DNA of 64,000 nt from Oceanicola sp. (lineage in GTDB: Bacteria; Pseudomonadota; Alphaproteobacteria; Rhodobacterales; Rhodobacteraceae), in assembly GCA_022447275.1 (NCBI GenBank), contig JAKVBK010000011.1:20962-84961 (forward strand). The letters are read 5' to 3'. Made by a program: the position numbers and the translations under genes. Below, in pieces: positions 16,952 through 25,480 of this stretch (position 1 is its first letter; the number at the start of each line of letters is the position of its first letter). Under the pieces are notes generated by a model. It saw only the letters and a list, made by a program, of their open reading frames with translations, was not told where the DNA came from and searched no databases.

Positions 16952-19567
16952 ATGCCCGTCGTCGTCGTCGAATCCCCGGCAAAAGCCAAGACGATCAACA
17001 AGTATCTCGGCTCCGATTATACGGTTCTGGCTTCCTACGGACATGTCCGTGATCTGCCGCCCAAAGACGGATCCGTGAAGCCCGATGACGGGTTCGAGAT
17101 GCTGTGGGAAATCGGTGCAGACAGCAAAAAGCATGTGAAGGCCATCGCGGATGCCCTTGCCGACGACAACAACCTGATCCTCGCAACTGACCCGGATCGC
17201 GAAGGGGAGGCGATCAGCTGGCATCTTGAAGAAGCGCTGCGCAAGCGGCGGGCCATCAAGAAGGACACGCCGGTCAGCCGCGTTGTATTCAACGCCATAA
17301 CCAAGGCCGCCGTAACGGAGGCGATGGAAAATCCCCGACAAGTCGATCAACCGCTCGTCGAGGCATATCTCGCCCGCCGTGCGCTCGACTACCTTGTCGG
17401 CTTCAACCTGTCGCCTGTTCTGTGGCGCAAGTTGCCCGGCGCCAGATCCGCTGGTCGTGTGCAGTCTGTTTGCCTGCGCCTGATTGTCGAGCGTGAGATG
17501 GAAATCGAGGCCTTCCGCCCGAAGGAATACTGGCAGGTGAAGGCACAGCTGGAAACGCCGCGTGGCCAGGCCTTTGAGGCCCGGCTTGTCACGCTCGCGG
17601 GCGCCAAGCTGGAACGCTACGACATTCCCACGGCCGAGGCCGCCGAGATCGCCGTTCAGGCCGTGGCTTCGCGCCCGCTGACAGTCACGGCTGTCGAAGC
17701 CAAGCCCAGCAGCCGCAACCCGGCCCCGCCCTTCATGACGTCCACCCTGCAGCAGGAAGCATCGCGCAAGTTCGGCATGGGCGCCCGGCAGACAATGAGT
17801 GCCGCACAACGCCTCTACGAAGCAGGCCACATTACTTACATGCGAACCGACGGGATCGACATGGCACCGGAAGCTGTGGCCGCAGCCCGTGAGGCAATCA
17901 CCGAATATTACGGCGCATCCTTCACGCCCAAAGAGGCACGGGTCTATAAGAATAAGGCCAAGAACGCGCAGGAAGCGCACGAATGCATCCGGCCCACGGA
18001 CATGTTCGCCAAGCCTGAGCAACTCAAAATTGCCGATCCTGATCAGCGCAAACTCTATGATTTGATCTGGAAGCGTACGATTGCGTGTCAGATGGCGGCT
18101 GCACGCCTTGAACGCACAAGCGTCGATATCGGATCGGCGGATGGCCAGATCGGTCTGCGCGCCACCGGCCAGGTGATCACCTTCGAGGGCTTCCTCAAAG
18201 TGTATGAGGAAGGCCGCGACGATCAAAGCGGCGATGACGAAGGCGGGCGCCTGCCCCAGATCATGCAGGGCGAAGCTGCCAAGCTCGGCGCCGCTTTGCC
18301 CGCAGCCGCCGATGGCCGTAAATCGGTGGCGGCTGGCGACGGTGCGGTGCAAGGCCTGCAGAGCTTTACCCAGCCGCCCCCGCGCTACACGGAGGCGACC
18401 TTGGTCAAACGCATGGAAGAGCTGGGCATCGGACGCCCCTCTACCTACGCCTCGATCGTCACCACGATCCAAGACCGTGACTATGTGCGCAAAGAAAAGA
18501 ACCGCCTGATACCAGAGGACAAAGGCCGCCTGGTGACGGCTTTTCTGTTCAACTATTTCCGGCGCTATGTGGGCTACGAGTTCACCGCTAATCTTGAGCA
18601 GGATCTCGACAATGTCTCAGCCGGTGATGCCGTCTGGACAGACGTGCTGAGCCGGTTCTGGCGCGATTTCAAAGCCGCTGTCGATGAGACGGCGGAACTG
18701 CGGATCACCGAGGTGCTGGAAAAGCTCAACGAGGTGCTCGAGCCCCATCTCTTCCCGCCCACCGAAGACGGGAGCGACCCCCGCACCTGCCCCAATTGCG
18801 GTGCAGGGCGGCTGTCTTTCCGGACCGCCCGGTCCGGCGGGGCCTTCATCGGCTGCTCGAATTACCCCGAATGTCGCTACACGCGCCCGTTCGGCCCACC
18901 GTCTGCGGAAGGCGAAGGGGCGGGCATCCCGCCGGATGGCAAACTGCTGGGCACGGACGAGGGCGACGAAATTCGCGTCTTCAAGGGCCGCTTTGGCCCC
19001 TATGTGCAGCGGGGCCCTGTCACCGAAGATATCCCCAAACCCCCGCGCCAATCCGTGCCGAAAGGCTGGGTGCCAGAAGAAATCTCGCTGGCACAGGGTG
19101 TGGCGTTGCTGGCGCTGCCCCGCCAGATTGGCCCGCATCCCGATGATGGTGTGATGATCTGGTCAAACATCGGACGCTACGGGCCTTACCTCAAACATGC
19201 GGAAACGATCAGCTTCAAGGGCGGCACCAATGCCAACCTCGACAGCATCGAAGAGGTGTGGGAGATCGGAATGAACCGGGCGGTTGAGGTCCTGGCCTCC
19301 AAACCCAAACGCGGCAAGCCCGCGCCGGCAACCCCACTCGCGAGCTTGGGCGAACATCCCGAGGCAGGCGGCGAAGTGAACGTGATGAAAGGGCGCTACG
19401 GCCCCTATGTCAAATGGGGCAAGGTCAACGCAACGTTGCCCGAAGGCGTAGAGCCTGATCAGATCACCATGGCGCAAGCGATCGAGTTGCTGGATGCGAA
19501 GGCCGCTAAGAGCGGAAAAAAGCGGCCCGCAGCCAAGAAAAAGACAGCCGCGAAAAAGAAAAAGTAG
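16952..19567 (+). CDS. topA: DNA topoisomerase I
   Basis: An 871-residue type IA topoisomerase that relaxes negative supercoils. The Toprim domain starts MPVVVVESPAKAKTI with acidic ATDPDREGEAISWHL; the catalytic tyrosine is Y296 in ITYMRTDG. One four-cysteine zinc module (CPNCG at about 613, CSNYPEC about 27 residues later) is followed by alphaproteobacterial C-terminal repeats (GRFGPYVQ, GRYGPYLK and GRYGPYVK) and a Lys-rich tail ending KKKTAAKKKK. AAAGGAA precedes the ATG. A terminator follows. There is a 203-bp gap after dprA, so it probably has its own promoter. Confidence 0.98.
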   Translation: MPVVVVESPAKAKTINKYLGSDYTVLASYGHVRDLPPKDGSVKPDDGFEMLWEIGADSKKHVKAIADALADDNNLILATDPDREGEAISWHLEEALRKRRAIKKDTPVSRVVFNAITKAAVTEAMENPRQVDQPLVEAYLARRALDYLVGFNLSPVLWRKLPGARSAGRVQSVCLRLIVEREMEIEAFRPKEYWQVKAQLETPRGQAFEARLVTLAGAKLERYDIPTAEAAEIAVQAVASRPLTVTAVEAKPSSRNPAPPFMTSTLQQEASRKFGMGARQTMSAAQRLYEAGHITYMRTDGIDMAPEAVAAAREAITEYYGASFTPKEARVYKNKAKNAQEAHECIRPTDMFAKPEQLKIADPDQRKLYDLIWKRTIACQMAAARLERTSVDIGSADGQIGLRATGQVITFEGFLKVYEEGRDDQSGDDEGGRLPQIMQGEAAKLGAALPAAADGRKSVAAGDGAVQGLQSFTQPPPRYTEATLVKRMEELGIGRPSTYASIVTTIQDRDYVRKEKNRLIPEDKGRLVTAFLFNYFRRYVGYEFTANLEQDLDNVSAGDAVWTDVLSRFWRDFKAAVDETAELRITEVLEKLNEVLEPHLFPPTEDGSDPRTCPNCGAGRLSFRTARSGGAFIGCSNYPECRYTRPFGPPSAEGEGAGIPPDGKLLGTDEGDEIRVFKGRFGPYVQRGPVTEDIPKPPRQSVPKGWVPEEISLAQGVALLALPRQIGPHPDDGVMIWSNIGRYGPYLKHAETISFKGGTNANLDSIEEVWEIGMNRAVEVLASKPKRGKPAPATPLASLGEHPEAGGEVNVMKGRYGPYVKWGKVNATLPEGVEPDQITMAQAIELLDAKAAKSGKKRPAAKKKTAAKKKK

Positions 19568-19581
19568 CGTTTGAGCCAATT

Positions 19582-19612
19582 CCACGCCGGCCGTAGCTGG
19601 CGTGGCCTCTTT
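19582..19612 (+). terminator. Intrinsic terminator after topA
   Basis: A 7-bp stem CCACGCC/GGCGTGG (19582-19588 with 19599-19605) is followed by CCTCTTTCC. It is 15 nt after the topA stop. The T-tract is short and interrupted. Confidence 0.6.
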
Positions 19613-19816
19613 CCTGTGCACAGCAACAACACTTTGCCACGGAGCCCCCGCGCCCTGATAGAAGGTCGCGGTCAATAACGGGCGTATCTCCCTCAAATCG
19701 CATTTTGGCCGTCATCTTTGTCGGACAAACTGCAAAATTTCCTGATTGTAGCCTCTCTAAAGGCGTGCCGCCTGTCCAATTCACTCAGCCGCATTGACAG
19801 CTTGGCGAAAATAGTC

Positions 19817-19874
19817 GCACTACCGTATTTGACGAAAGCCCTGAGGAATCCATGAGAAAAGTATACGGTAGCGC
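19817..19874 (+). promoter_or_regulatory. Inverted repeat bracketing the scoA ribosome-binding site and start
   Basis: Arms GCACTACCGTAT (19817-19828) and ATACGGTAGCGC (19863-19874) match in 11 of 12 positions, with 9 contiguous. The 34-nt space between them holds the GAGGA ribosome-binding site and the scoA ATG (19852). A consensus-like TTGACA lies at 19794-19799. It could be a protein operator or an mRNA hairpin that exposes or hides the start. Function inferred only. Confidence 0.5.
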
Positions 19875-20556
19875 ATCCGAAGCACTCGACGGTCTTCTGA
19901 GCGATGACATGTTGATTGCTGCCGGCGGCTTTGGCCTGTGCGGCATCCCCGAACTGTTGATCGCTGCAATCCGTGACAGCGGCGTGCAGAACCTAACGGT
20001 GGCGTCCAACAATGCAGGCGTTGATGACTTCGGGTTGGGCGTGCTTCTGCAATCGCGCCAAGTGAAGAAAATGCTGTCCTCCTATGTGGGCGAGAACGCG
20101 GAATTCATGCGCCAGTACCTCTCCGGGGAATTGGAGCTGGAGTTTAACCCGCAAGGCACATTGGCCGAACGGATGCGCGCAGGCGGCGCTGGCATTCCCG
20201 GCTTCTACACCCAGACAGGCGTCGGCACGCAGATCGCCGAGGGCAAGGAGCACAAGGAGTTCGACGGCAAGACCTATATCCTTGAGCGCGGCATCTTTGC
20301 GGACCTCGCGATCGTGAAGGCCTGGAAGGCAGATGAGACGGGAAATGCGATTTTCCGCAAATCAGCACGGAACTTTAACCCACCAGCCGCGATGTGTGGT
20401 AAGGTTTGTGTTATGGAGGTTGAGGAAATCGTTCCAGCGGGCAGTCTGGACCCTGATTTGATCCATCTTCCGGGCATTTATGTGCATCGCCTGATCCAGG
20501 GCGAACACGAAAAACGGATCGAGCAAAGAACCGTGCGTCAGAGAGAGAGCGCGTAG
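19852..20556 (+). CDS. scoA: 3-oxoacid CoA-transferase subunit A
   Basis: A 234-residue alpha subunit of succinyl-CoA:3-ketoacid CoA-transferase, which activates acetoacetate with CoA from succinyl-CoA. Family motifs are [17 protein letters not shown], the [15 protein letters not shown] loop, the [22 protein letters not shown] stretch and [22 protein letters not shown] precedes the ATG. Its partner scoB follows only after an intervening LOV histidine kinase gene, whose GTG start lies 3 nt after the scoA stop. Expression should therefore be coupled to the kinase. Confidence 0.96.
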   Translation: MRKVYGSASEALDGLLSDDMLIAAGGFGLCGIPELLIAAIRDSGVQNLTVASNNAGVDDFGLGVLLQSRQVKKMLSSYVGENAEFMRQYLSGELELEFNPQGTLAERMRAGGAGIPGFYTQTGVGTQIAEGKEHKEFDGKTYILERGIFADLAIVKAWKADETGNAIFRKSARNFNPPAAMCGKVCVMEVEEIVPAGSLDPDLIHLPGIYVHRLIQGEHEKRIEQRTVRQRESA

Positions 20557-20559
20557 AAC

Positions 20560-21600
20560 GTGGACGAAACCAAGGGCAAACACCGGCCGGTCATCGGCTC
20601 TGTCCTTACCGATGCTGAAGCAGCCATCGGGTTTGCTGGTGCTGCCGTCTCCATGGTGGTGACAAACCCCCATATCGACGACAACCCGATCGTCTATGTA
20701 AATGACGCCTTCGAACGCATGACCGGCTACTCGCGTTCGGCCATCATTGGCCGCAATTGCCGTTTTTTGCAGGGCCCTGACACCAATCCAGAGGATGTCA
20801 CACGGCTGCGCCATGCGATTGCCGAAGAGCAGGAAATCTCGATCGATCTGCTCAATTATCGCGCCAATGGAGAGCCCTTTGTGAACCGTCTGATCATCGC
20901 GCCCGTGCGCGGTGATGACGGCAATCCCAGCTATTTCATCGGCATCCAGAAAGAGATGCGCGAGGGCGACAAATCCGAGACAGATGATCTGGACATGCGC
21001 CTGCGCGCCGTCCAGAGGCAGGTCAAAGATCACCTCTCGATGGTCATCGGAATGATCCGGGCGCAAACCCGCCGGACCTCCGCGCCCGCTGAATTCGCCG
21101 CCCTGTCCAGGCGAATCGAATCTCTGCAGTTGCTCTATGAAGAAATCACCTTTGCAGGCGACAACGCCGCAAAGAACAAGGTCGAACTGGGCACATACCT
21201 GGCCCGCGTTGCCAATGGCATCTCCTACCACGAGGGCCGCGCCGGCGTCCGCGTGGTGATCGATATCGACACTCTGGAGACAGGCGTTGACGCGGCCGCG
21301 CGGCTCGGCCTGATCATGACAGAGGTGCTCACGAACTCGTTCCGGCATGCCTTTGTCGGGCTTGAGCGCGGCCTTGTCGAGGTGCGGATGTCGCGCTTGG
21401 CCGAGGGCGGTTTGCGCCTGACCGTTGGAGATGACGGCGTGGGCATCCCAGAGGGCGAGGTGTGGCCCTCCACCCAGTCGATGGGTGGCAGAATTCTCAA
21501 TGGTCTCATCGAGGTGCTGGACGGCACGTTGATGATTGGCCGCGGCGCCGCCGGAACGGTGGTCACGATCGAAGTCCCCGTTGGCGGGGAAGACGACTAA
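20560..21600 (+). CDS. LOV-domain blue-light sensor histidine kinase
   Basis: A 346-residue soluble protein starting at GTG, 3 nt after the scoA stop. Residues about 20-135 are a LOV domain with the flavin motif GRNCRFLQ (64-71). The photoadduct cysteine is C67, and the flavin-contacting N99, N109 and Q130 are all present. A coiled linker follows (about 140-157). The kinase core is of the HWE/HisKA_2 type, with probable phospho-acceptor H158 in QVKDHLSMVIG, N-box TEVLTNSFRHA (255-265) and DDGVGIPE (291-298). No membrane segment or receiver domain is visible. Short LOV kinases of this architecture are known in Erythrobacter and Brucella relatives. No response regulator lies nearby. It sits inside the scoA-scoB operon. 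Confidence 0.95.
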   Translation: MDETKGKHRPVIGSVLTDAEAAIGFAGAAVSMVVTNPHIDDNPIVYVNDAFERMTGYSRSAIIGRNCRFLQGPDTNPEDVTRLRHAIAEEQEISIDLLNYRANGEPFVNRLIIAPVRGDDGNPSYFIGIQKEMREGDKSETDDLDMRLRAVQRQVKDHLSMVIGMIRAQTRRTSAPAEFAALSRRIESLQLLYEEITFAGDNAAKNKVELGTYLARVANGISYHEGRAGVRVVIDIDTLETGVDAAARLGLIMTEVLTNSFRHAFVGLERGLVEVRMSRLAEGGLRLTVGDDGVGIPEGEVWPSTQSMGGRILNGLIEVLDGTLMIGRGAAGTVVTIEVPVGGEDD

Positions 21601-21620
21601 TCACGAAGGAAGAGTGACGA

Positions 21621-22247
21621 ATGCCCTGGGATCGCAACCAGATGGCGGCGCGTGCCGCACAGGAACTTGAAGACGGCATGTATGTAAACCTCGGCATCGG
21701 CATTCCGACGCTGGTGTCCAACTACATTCCAGAAGGCATCACGGTGACCCTCCAGTCGGAAAACGGCATGCTGGGCATGGGCCCCTTCCCCTATGAGGGT
21801 GAAGAAGATCCCGACCTGATCAATGCGGGCAAGCAGACGATCACCGAACTGCCTCACACCGCCTATTTCGACAGCGCGACATCCTTCGGCATGATCCGGG
21901 GTGGCAAGATTGCCATGGCGATCCTTGGCGCGATGGAAGTCGCGGAAAACGGGGATCTGGCCAACTGGATGATCCCCGGAAAGCTCGTCAAAGGCATGGG
22001 CGGCGCAATGGATCTTGTGGCCGGCGTTGGCCGCGTGATCGTCGTGATGGATCACACCAACAAGCATGGTGACAGCAAAGTGTTGAAGGCGTGCACCTTG
22101 CCGCTGACAGGCACTGGGGTGGTCAACCAGATCATCACCAATCTCGGCGTGCTTGATGTGGTTGAAGGTGGTCTCAAGATCGTCGAACTGGCCGATGGCG
22201 TCACCGAAGACGACATGCGCGCAGCCACCGAGGCCACAATCCTGTAG
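21621..22247 (+). CDS. scoB: 3-oxoacid CoA-transferase subunit B
   Basis: A 208-residue beta subunit of the CoA-transferase, carrying the catalytic glutamate E47 in LQSENGMLGMGPFP. Other conserved parts are YVNLGIGIPTLVSNYIPEG and the GGAMDLVAGVGRVIVVMDH loop. The ATG is 20 nt after the kinase stop, with an AGGAAGAG site, so it is in the same transcript. Together with scoA it should interconvert acetoacetate and acetoacetyl-CoA, linking to polyhydroxybutyrate or ketone metabolism. A weak GC hairpin and CTTTTTC follow at about 22262-22276. Confidence 0.96.
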   Translation: MPWDRNQMAARAAQELEDGMYVNLGIGIPTLVSNYIPEGITVTLQSENGMLGMGPFPYEGEEDPDLINAGKQTITELPHTAYFDSATSFGMIRGGKIAMAILGAMEVAENGDLANWMIPGKLVKGMGGAMDLVAGVGRVIVVMDHTNKHGDSKVLKACTLPLTGTGVVNQIITNLGVLDVVEGGLKIVELADGVTEDDMRAATEATIL

Positions 22248-22337
22248 CGCTCACGGCCAGCACGGCCTCTTTTTCTAGGCTCGGCTGGCCGTCGAACGGC
22301 ATCGGGCGGGGCCACCCGTCAGCCGCGCGGGCGGCTC

Positions 22338-23486
22338 TCACGTGGCCCGCCCCTCCGCCTGTAGTCCGGTAATCTGTCTCAAATGGGCCACGTCTGCGCG
22401 GACGCGTTCGCGGATGGGGCCCTCGCGCGGGGCATCTTGCAGGGTATCAATCAGCTCCGGCGCCGGAGTACGCCGCGCCCGTGGCACCCCATGCCACTCC
22501 AGCGCGGCCAGGACCTCACGCGCCTGCACGGGCAACCGATCTGGCATGTCATGGTTGTTGAGCACGCCCCAAACCCCGGTCCAAAGCCTGCCCACCGTCC
22601 AGGGATTGTAGCCCCCTCCGCCCAGAACGAGATAGCGCGGGCTGAGCGGGCGCAGAGCCGCGACGGCAGAGAAATGAGCCCGGTTCGAAAGGGCCAACCG
22701 CGACAGGGGATCCTCGAGCACCGCATCGGCTCCGCATTGCAGCACCACCGCATCCGGTTGGAACTGCGTCACGAGCGGCACGATCAGTTCCTCGAGGATC
22801 ATTGCAAACTCAGTGTCGTTGAGCCCACGTGGCACCGGCAGGTTCACGGCAGAGCCCACCTTGCCCAGAGGCCCCGTCCGCGGCCACCGGTTTTCCTCAT
22901 GGACAGAGACAAGCAAACACTCGCGATCTTGCGCCAATCCGGCCTCGACACCGTCACAGTGATGGGCATCGATATCCACATAGGCGATGCGCTGTGCCCC
23001 ATGTGCCCGCAGCGACAGGATCGAAAGCACCGGGTCATTGAGATAGCAAAAACCGCCAGCGGCATCGGGCATGGCATGGTGGGTTCCGCCCGCCGGGTGA
23101 TGCACGATCCCCCCCTCTTCGAGCAGCATGCCCGCCAGCATGGAGCCCCCTGCAGAGGTGGCGGGCCGGCGCCACATTTCGGGGAATACCGGGTTCGCAT
23201 GGGTGCCAATATTGTGCCGGGCCCGCACGGCATCGCTCACCGCGCCCTCCTGCTCGGCGCGGTAGAGGGCAGCCACATATTCCGGCGTGTGCCACACATG
23301 GAGCGCCTCAGGCTTTATCCGAGGCGCGCGCAGAAATTGGCCCGGCGCCACCCAACCCAAGGCGTGCGTCAAATCCAGGACGGTAGACACCCGCGGCACG
23401 CGCAAAGGGTGGTATGGCCCGTAGGAGGAAGCCCGGTAGATCTCGTGCCCGATGAGGATTGGCCGCTCCGAGGCAGGCCTTCGCAA
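22338..23486 (-). CDS. Histone-deacetylase family (AcuC/AphA-like) protein
   Basis: A zinc-dependent deacetylase of the arginase-deacetylase fold, probably acting on acetylated proteins or polyamines. Signature motifs are HHPAGGTHHAMPDAAGGFCY and YVDIDAHHCDGVE (zinc Asp/His), then VLQCGADAV and YLVLGGGGYNP. The start is uncertain: conserved homology begins at ILIGHEIYR, and the nearest upstream starter after the glutathione peroxidase stop is TTG at 23486 (382 residues). An ATG at 23567 would give 409 residues but overlap the upstream gene by 53 nt. It lies 28 nt behind the peroxidase gene and is probably cotranscribed. Confidence 0.88.
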   Translation of the reverse strand: MRRPASERPILIGHEIYRASSYGPYHPLRVPRVSTVLDLTHALGWVAPGQFLRAPRIKPEALHVWHTPEYVAALYRAEQEGAVSDAVRARHNIGTHANPVFPEMWRRPATSAGGSMLAGMLLEEGGIVHHPAGGTHHAMPDAAGGFCYLNDPVLSILSLRAHGAQRIAYVDIDAHHCDGVEAGLAQDRECLLVSVHEENRWPRTGPLGKVGSAVNLPVPRGLNDTEFAMILEELIVPLVTQFQPDAVVLQCGADAVLEDPLSRLALSNRAHFSAVAALRPLSPRYLVLGGGGYNPWTVGRLWTGVWGVLNNHDMPDRLPVQAREVLAALEWHGVPRARRTPAPELIDTLQDAPREGPIRERVRADVAHLRQITGLQAEGRAT

Positions 23487-23514
23487 TCGGGTTGGCGGGT
23501 CCAGTGCCTGTGTC

Positions 23515-24099
23515 TTAGACAGGGGCGGCAAGGCTTTGCTCAATCGCCTGCAGCAGCCTGGGCGCATCGGGACGCACCGCTGCGGGCCAGTCTTTGACCG
23601 CGCTGCGGTCTGCACCGATGAGCACCTTGTGGAAATTCCAGCGCGGGCGCACCCCATGCGCCTGCGCGAGCCATTTGTACAGCGGATGCGCCTTGCGCCC
23701 ACGCACAGGGGTGATGTCCGTCATTGGCAGGGTCAGCCCATAGTTGATGTCACAGAATTCCTTCACGCTTTCAGCATCTTTCAATTCCTGCCGAAAGTCA
23801 TTGCTGGGAACGGCCAATACGAAAAGCCCGGCCTCACCATAGGTTTCGTGCAACATCTGCAGTCCCGCCAACTGGTTCGTGAAGCCGCATCTGGAGGCCG
23901 TATTCACCACAAGGATCGGACGCCCCTTCAGCGCATCGAGGGCGATCATACCCCCATCGATCGAGGGGAATTGCAGCCCGTCCGGCAGCCCCGCAGGCCG
24001 CATGTTTTGGCTGCCAGCAGCCAGCGCAATAAACGTTCCAGCGGCCACGCCAAGGCGCAAAGCCAGTCTCCGTGAAAGCCCCGTTGCATGTTTTGTCAT
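23515..24099 (-). CDS. Glutathione peroxidase family protein, exported
   Basis: A 194-residue thiol peroxidase of the GPx family with cysteine rather than selenocysteine at the active site (C71 in NTASRCGFTNQ). The Trp-Asn pair is in RWNFHKVLIG near residue 154. The usual FPCNDF element reads VPSNDF, so that family cysteine is Ser. The N-terminus MTKHATGLSRRLALRLGVAA resembles a twin-arginine or Sec signal, so the enzyme is probably periplasmic. GGGAGGA upstream fixes the ATG at 24099. It precedes the deacetylase gene. Confidence 0.92.
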   Translation of the reverse strand: MTKHATGLSRRLALRLGVAAGTFIALAAGSQNMRPAGLPDGLQFPSIDGGMIALDALKGRPILVVNTASRCGFTNQLAGLQMLHETYGEAGLFVLAVPSNDFRQELKDAESVKEFCDINYGLTLPMTDITPVRGRKAHPLYKWLAQAHGVRPRWNFHKVLIGADRSAVKDWPAAVRPDAPRLLQAIEQSLAAPV

Positions 24100-24392
24100 G
24101 ACAGTCCTCCCCCGGATAAACTTGGCCGCGCCCGGCGGAAAGCAAGCCGGCAGATCAGGGATTTTCAGCACGAAACGGGCCAAAAGCGGGCCAAAGCGCC
24201 ACAATAACGGGCATTTGAGGGAGTTTTCCACAGGCCGTGGATAAGTCGGCTTGCATCTGGCGTCCGGTAACCTCATGTTAAGGTCACAATGTGTAACGAA
24301 AACAAAGCGATCGGATCGCAGCGCCTTCACAGGCGCTGGATACCGGCATTTGAGGCCTTCTTGACCACAGCTATCTCAAGGGCTGTAGACGC

Positions 24393-24908
24393 GTGAAGAA
24401 GCGAGACAGAGAAAGAAAAACGGCAGCCATGCGCGCGTTTGAAACAGCACAGATCCCGGTCAGCTTCGGCGATTTCGGCAAGAAAAGGGTGCGTACGCAA
24501 TTTGCGGCCCTTCCCTATCGCGTGCGCCGTGGCAAACCCGAGGTTTTGCTTGTCACATCCCGCCAGCGCAAGCGCTGGATCATACCCAAGGGCTGGCCCA
24601 CCGAGGGCCTGACCCCGGCTGAAAGCGCCGAGCAGGAAGCCTGGGAAGAAGGCGGTGTGCGCGGCAAGGTGTTTGACGTGTGTGTTGGCATCTACGGCTA
24701 CACCAAGGTCCTCAACGGGAAGCGCGATCTGCCATGCATGGTGGCGGTTTTTCCCCTGCGTGTGGATCACGTGGACAATGACTTTCCCGAACGCAAGGAA
24801 CGCAAGCGCGATTGGGTAAGCCTGAAAAAGGCTGTCAAAAAGCTCGATGAGCCAGAACTCAAGCAAATCCTGTCGCGCTTCGATCCCGCGTGGCTGCTGC
24901 GCGCCTGA
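24393..24908 (+). CDS. NUDIX hydrolase
   Basis: A 171-residue NUDIX protein related to the diphosphoinositol-polyphosphate phosphohydrolase-like branch. The box GLTPAESAEQEAWEEGGV is preceded by IIPKGWP. The first box Glu position is Leu, but the catalytic EAWEE is intact. Such enzymes cleave nucleoside diphosphate-linked compounds; the substrate is unknown. The start could be GTG at 24393 or ATG at 24429. The gene is divergent from the peroxidase and followed by a DUF1178 gene. Confidence 0.9.
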   Translation: MKKRDRERKTAAMRAFETAQIPVSFGDFGKKRVRTQFAALPYRVRRGKPEVLLVTSRQRKRWIIPKGWPTEGLTPAESAEQEAWEEGGVRGKVFDVCVGIYGYTKVLNGKRDLPCMVAVFPLRVDHVDNDFPERKERKRDWVSLKKAVKKLDEPELKQILSRFDPAWLLRA

Positions 24909-24980
24909 CGGGCGATCAAAAACGCGCGGCAAAAGCCCTCTGCCCATTGAAACCTGCCGCGCGACGCGTACATTCCCGCC

Positions 24981-25478
24981 ATGATCAAATACCGTCTCAA
25001 ATGCGACGCGGGTCACCGCTTTGACAGCTGGTTTGCCAGTGCGGATGCGTTTGACACATTGGTGAAGGCCGGGCACGTGGCCTGCGTCGAATGCGGCTCG
25101 ACGCAGGTGCAGAAAGAATTGATGGCGCCGCGCATCGCACCGACCAAGCAGGTCGAGGCACCAGAGCCGCAACCTGCACCCGCCGCCACCCCGGCCCCGC
25201 AGACACCGCCCGCGCAGCCCGCAGCCCCAGCGCAGCCGCACAGCGCAGATGCCGAGCAGAAGATGCATGAGGCTCTGCAAGCCTTCAAAACCGCCGTCGA
25301 GCGGGACAGCGAATATGTCGGTACAAAGTTCGCAGAGGAGGCGCGTTCGATCCATGACGGCACATCGCAGGCCCGTGCGATCTACGGTGAAGCAAAGCCT
25401 GAAGAGGCGAAAAAACTGATCGAAGACGGGGTGCCCGTGGCACCGCTGCCTTTCATACCCACCAAAAAGGCCCACTGA
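24981..25478 (+). CDS. DUF1178 family protein
   Basis: A 165-residue protein starting MIKYRLKCDAGHRFDSWFAS, the hallmark of DUF1178. A zinc-ribbon-like CDAGH...CVECGS pair occupies residues 8-41. A Pro/Ala-rich linker (about 55-90) joins it to a conserved C-terminal helix region with KFAEEARSIHDG. The biological role is unknown; the Cys pattern suggests metal binding. The stop is 2 nt before the SDR start, so the two are cotranslated. Confidence 0.92.
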   Translation: MIKYRLKCDAGHRFDSWFASADAFDTLVKAGHVACVECGSTQVQKELMAPRIAPTKQVEAPEPQPAPAATPAPQTPPAQPAAPAQPHSADAEQKMHEALQAFKTAVERDSEYVGTKFAEEARSIHDGTSQARAIYGEAKPEEAKKLIEDGVPVAPLPFIPTKKAH

Positions 25479-25480
25479 GC

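Noticed and set aside
16880..18472. Long open frame (530 codons) on minus through topA
   Set aside because: Lies wholly antisense to conserved topoisomerase I. High-GC genes commonly give long antisense frames, and the encoded sequence shows no family pattern.
20362..21348. 328-codon minus frame opposite the LOV kinase
   Set aside because: Overlaps conserved LOV and kinase motifs on plus and shows no family pattern.
24327..25475. 382-codon minus frame opposite NUDIX and DUF1178
   Set aside because: Antisense to two recognised genes, with no motif or start signal.
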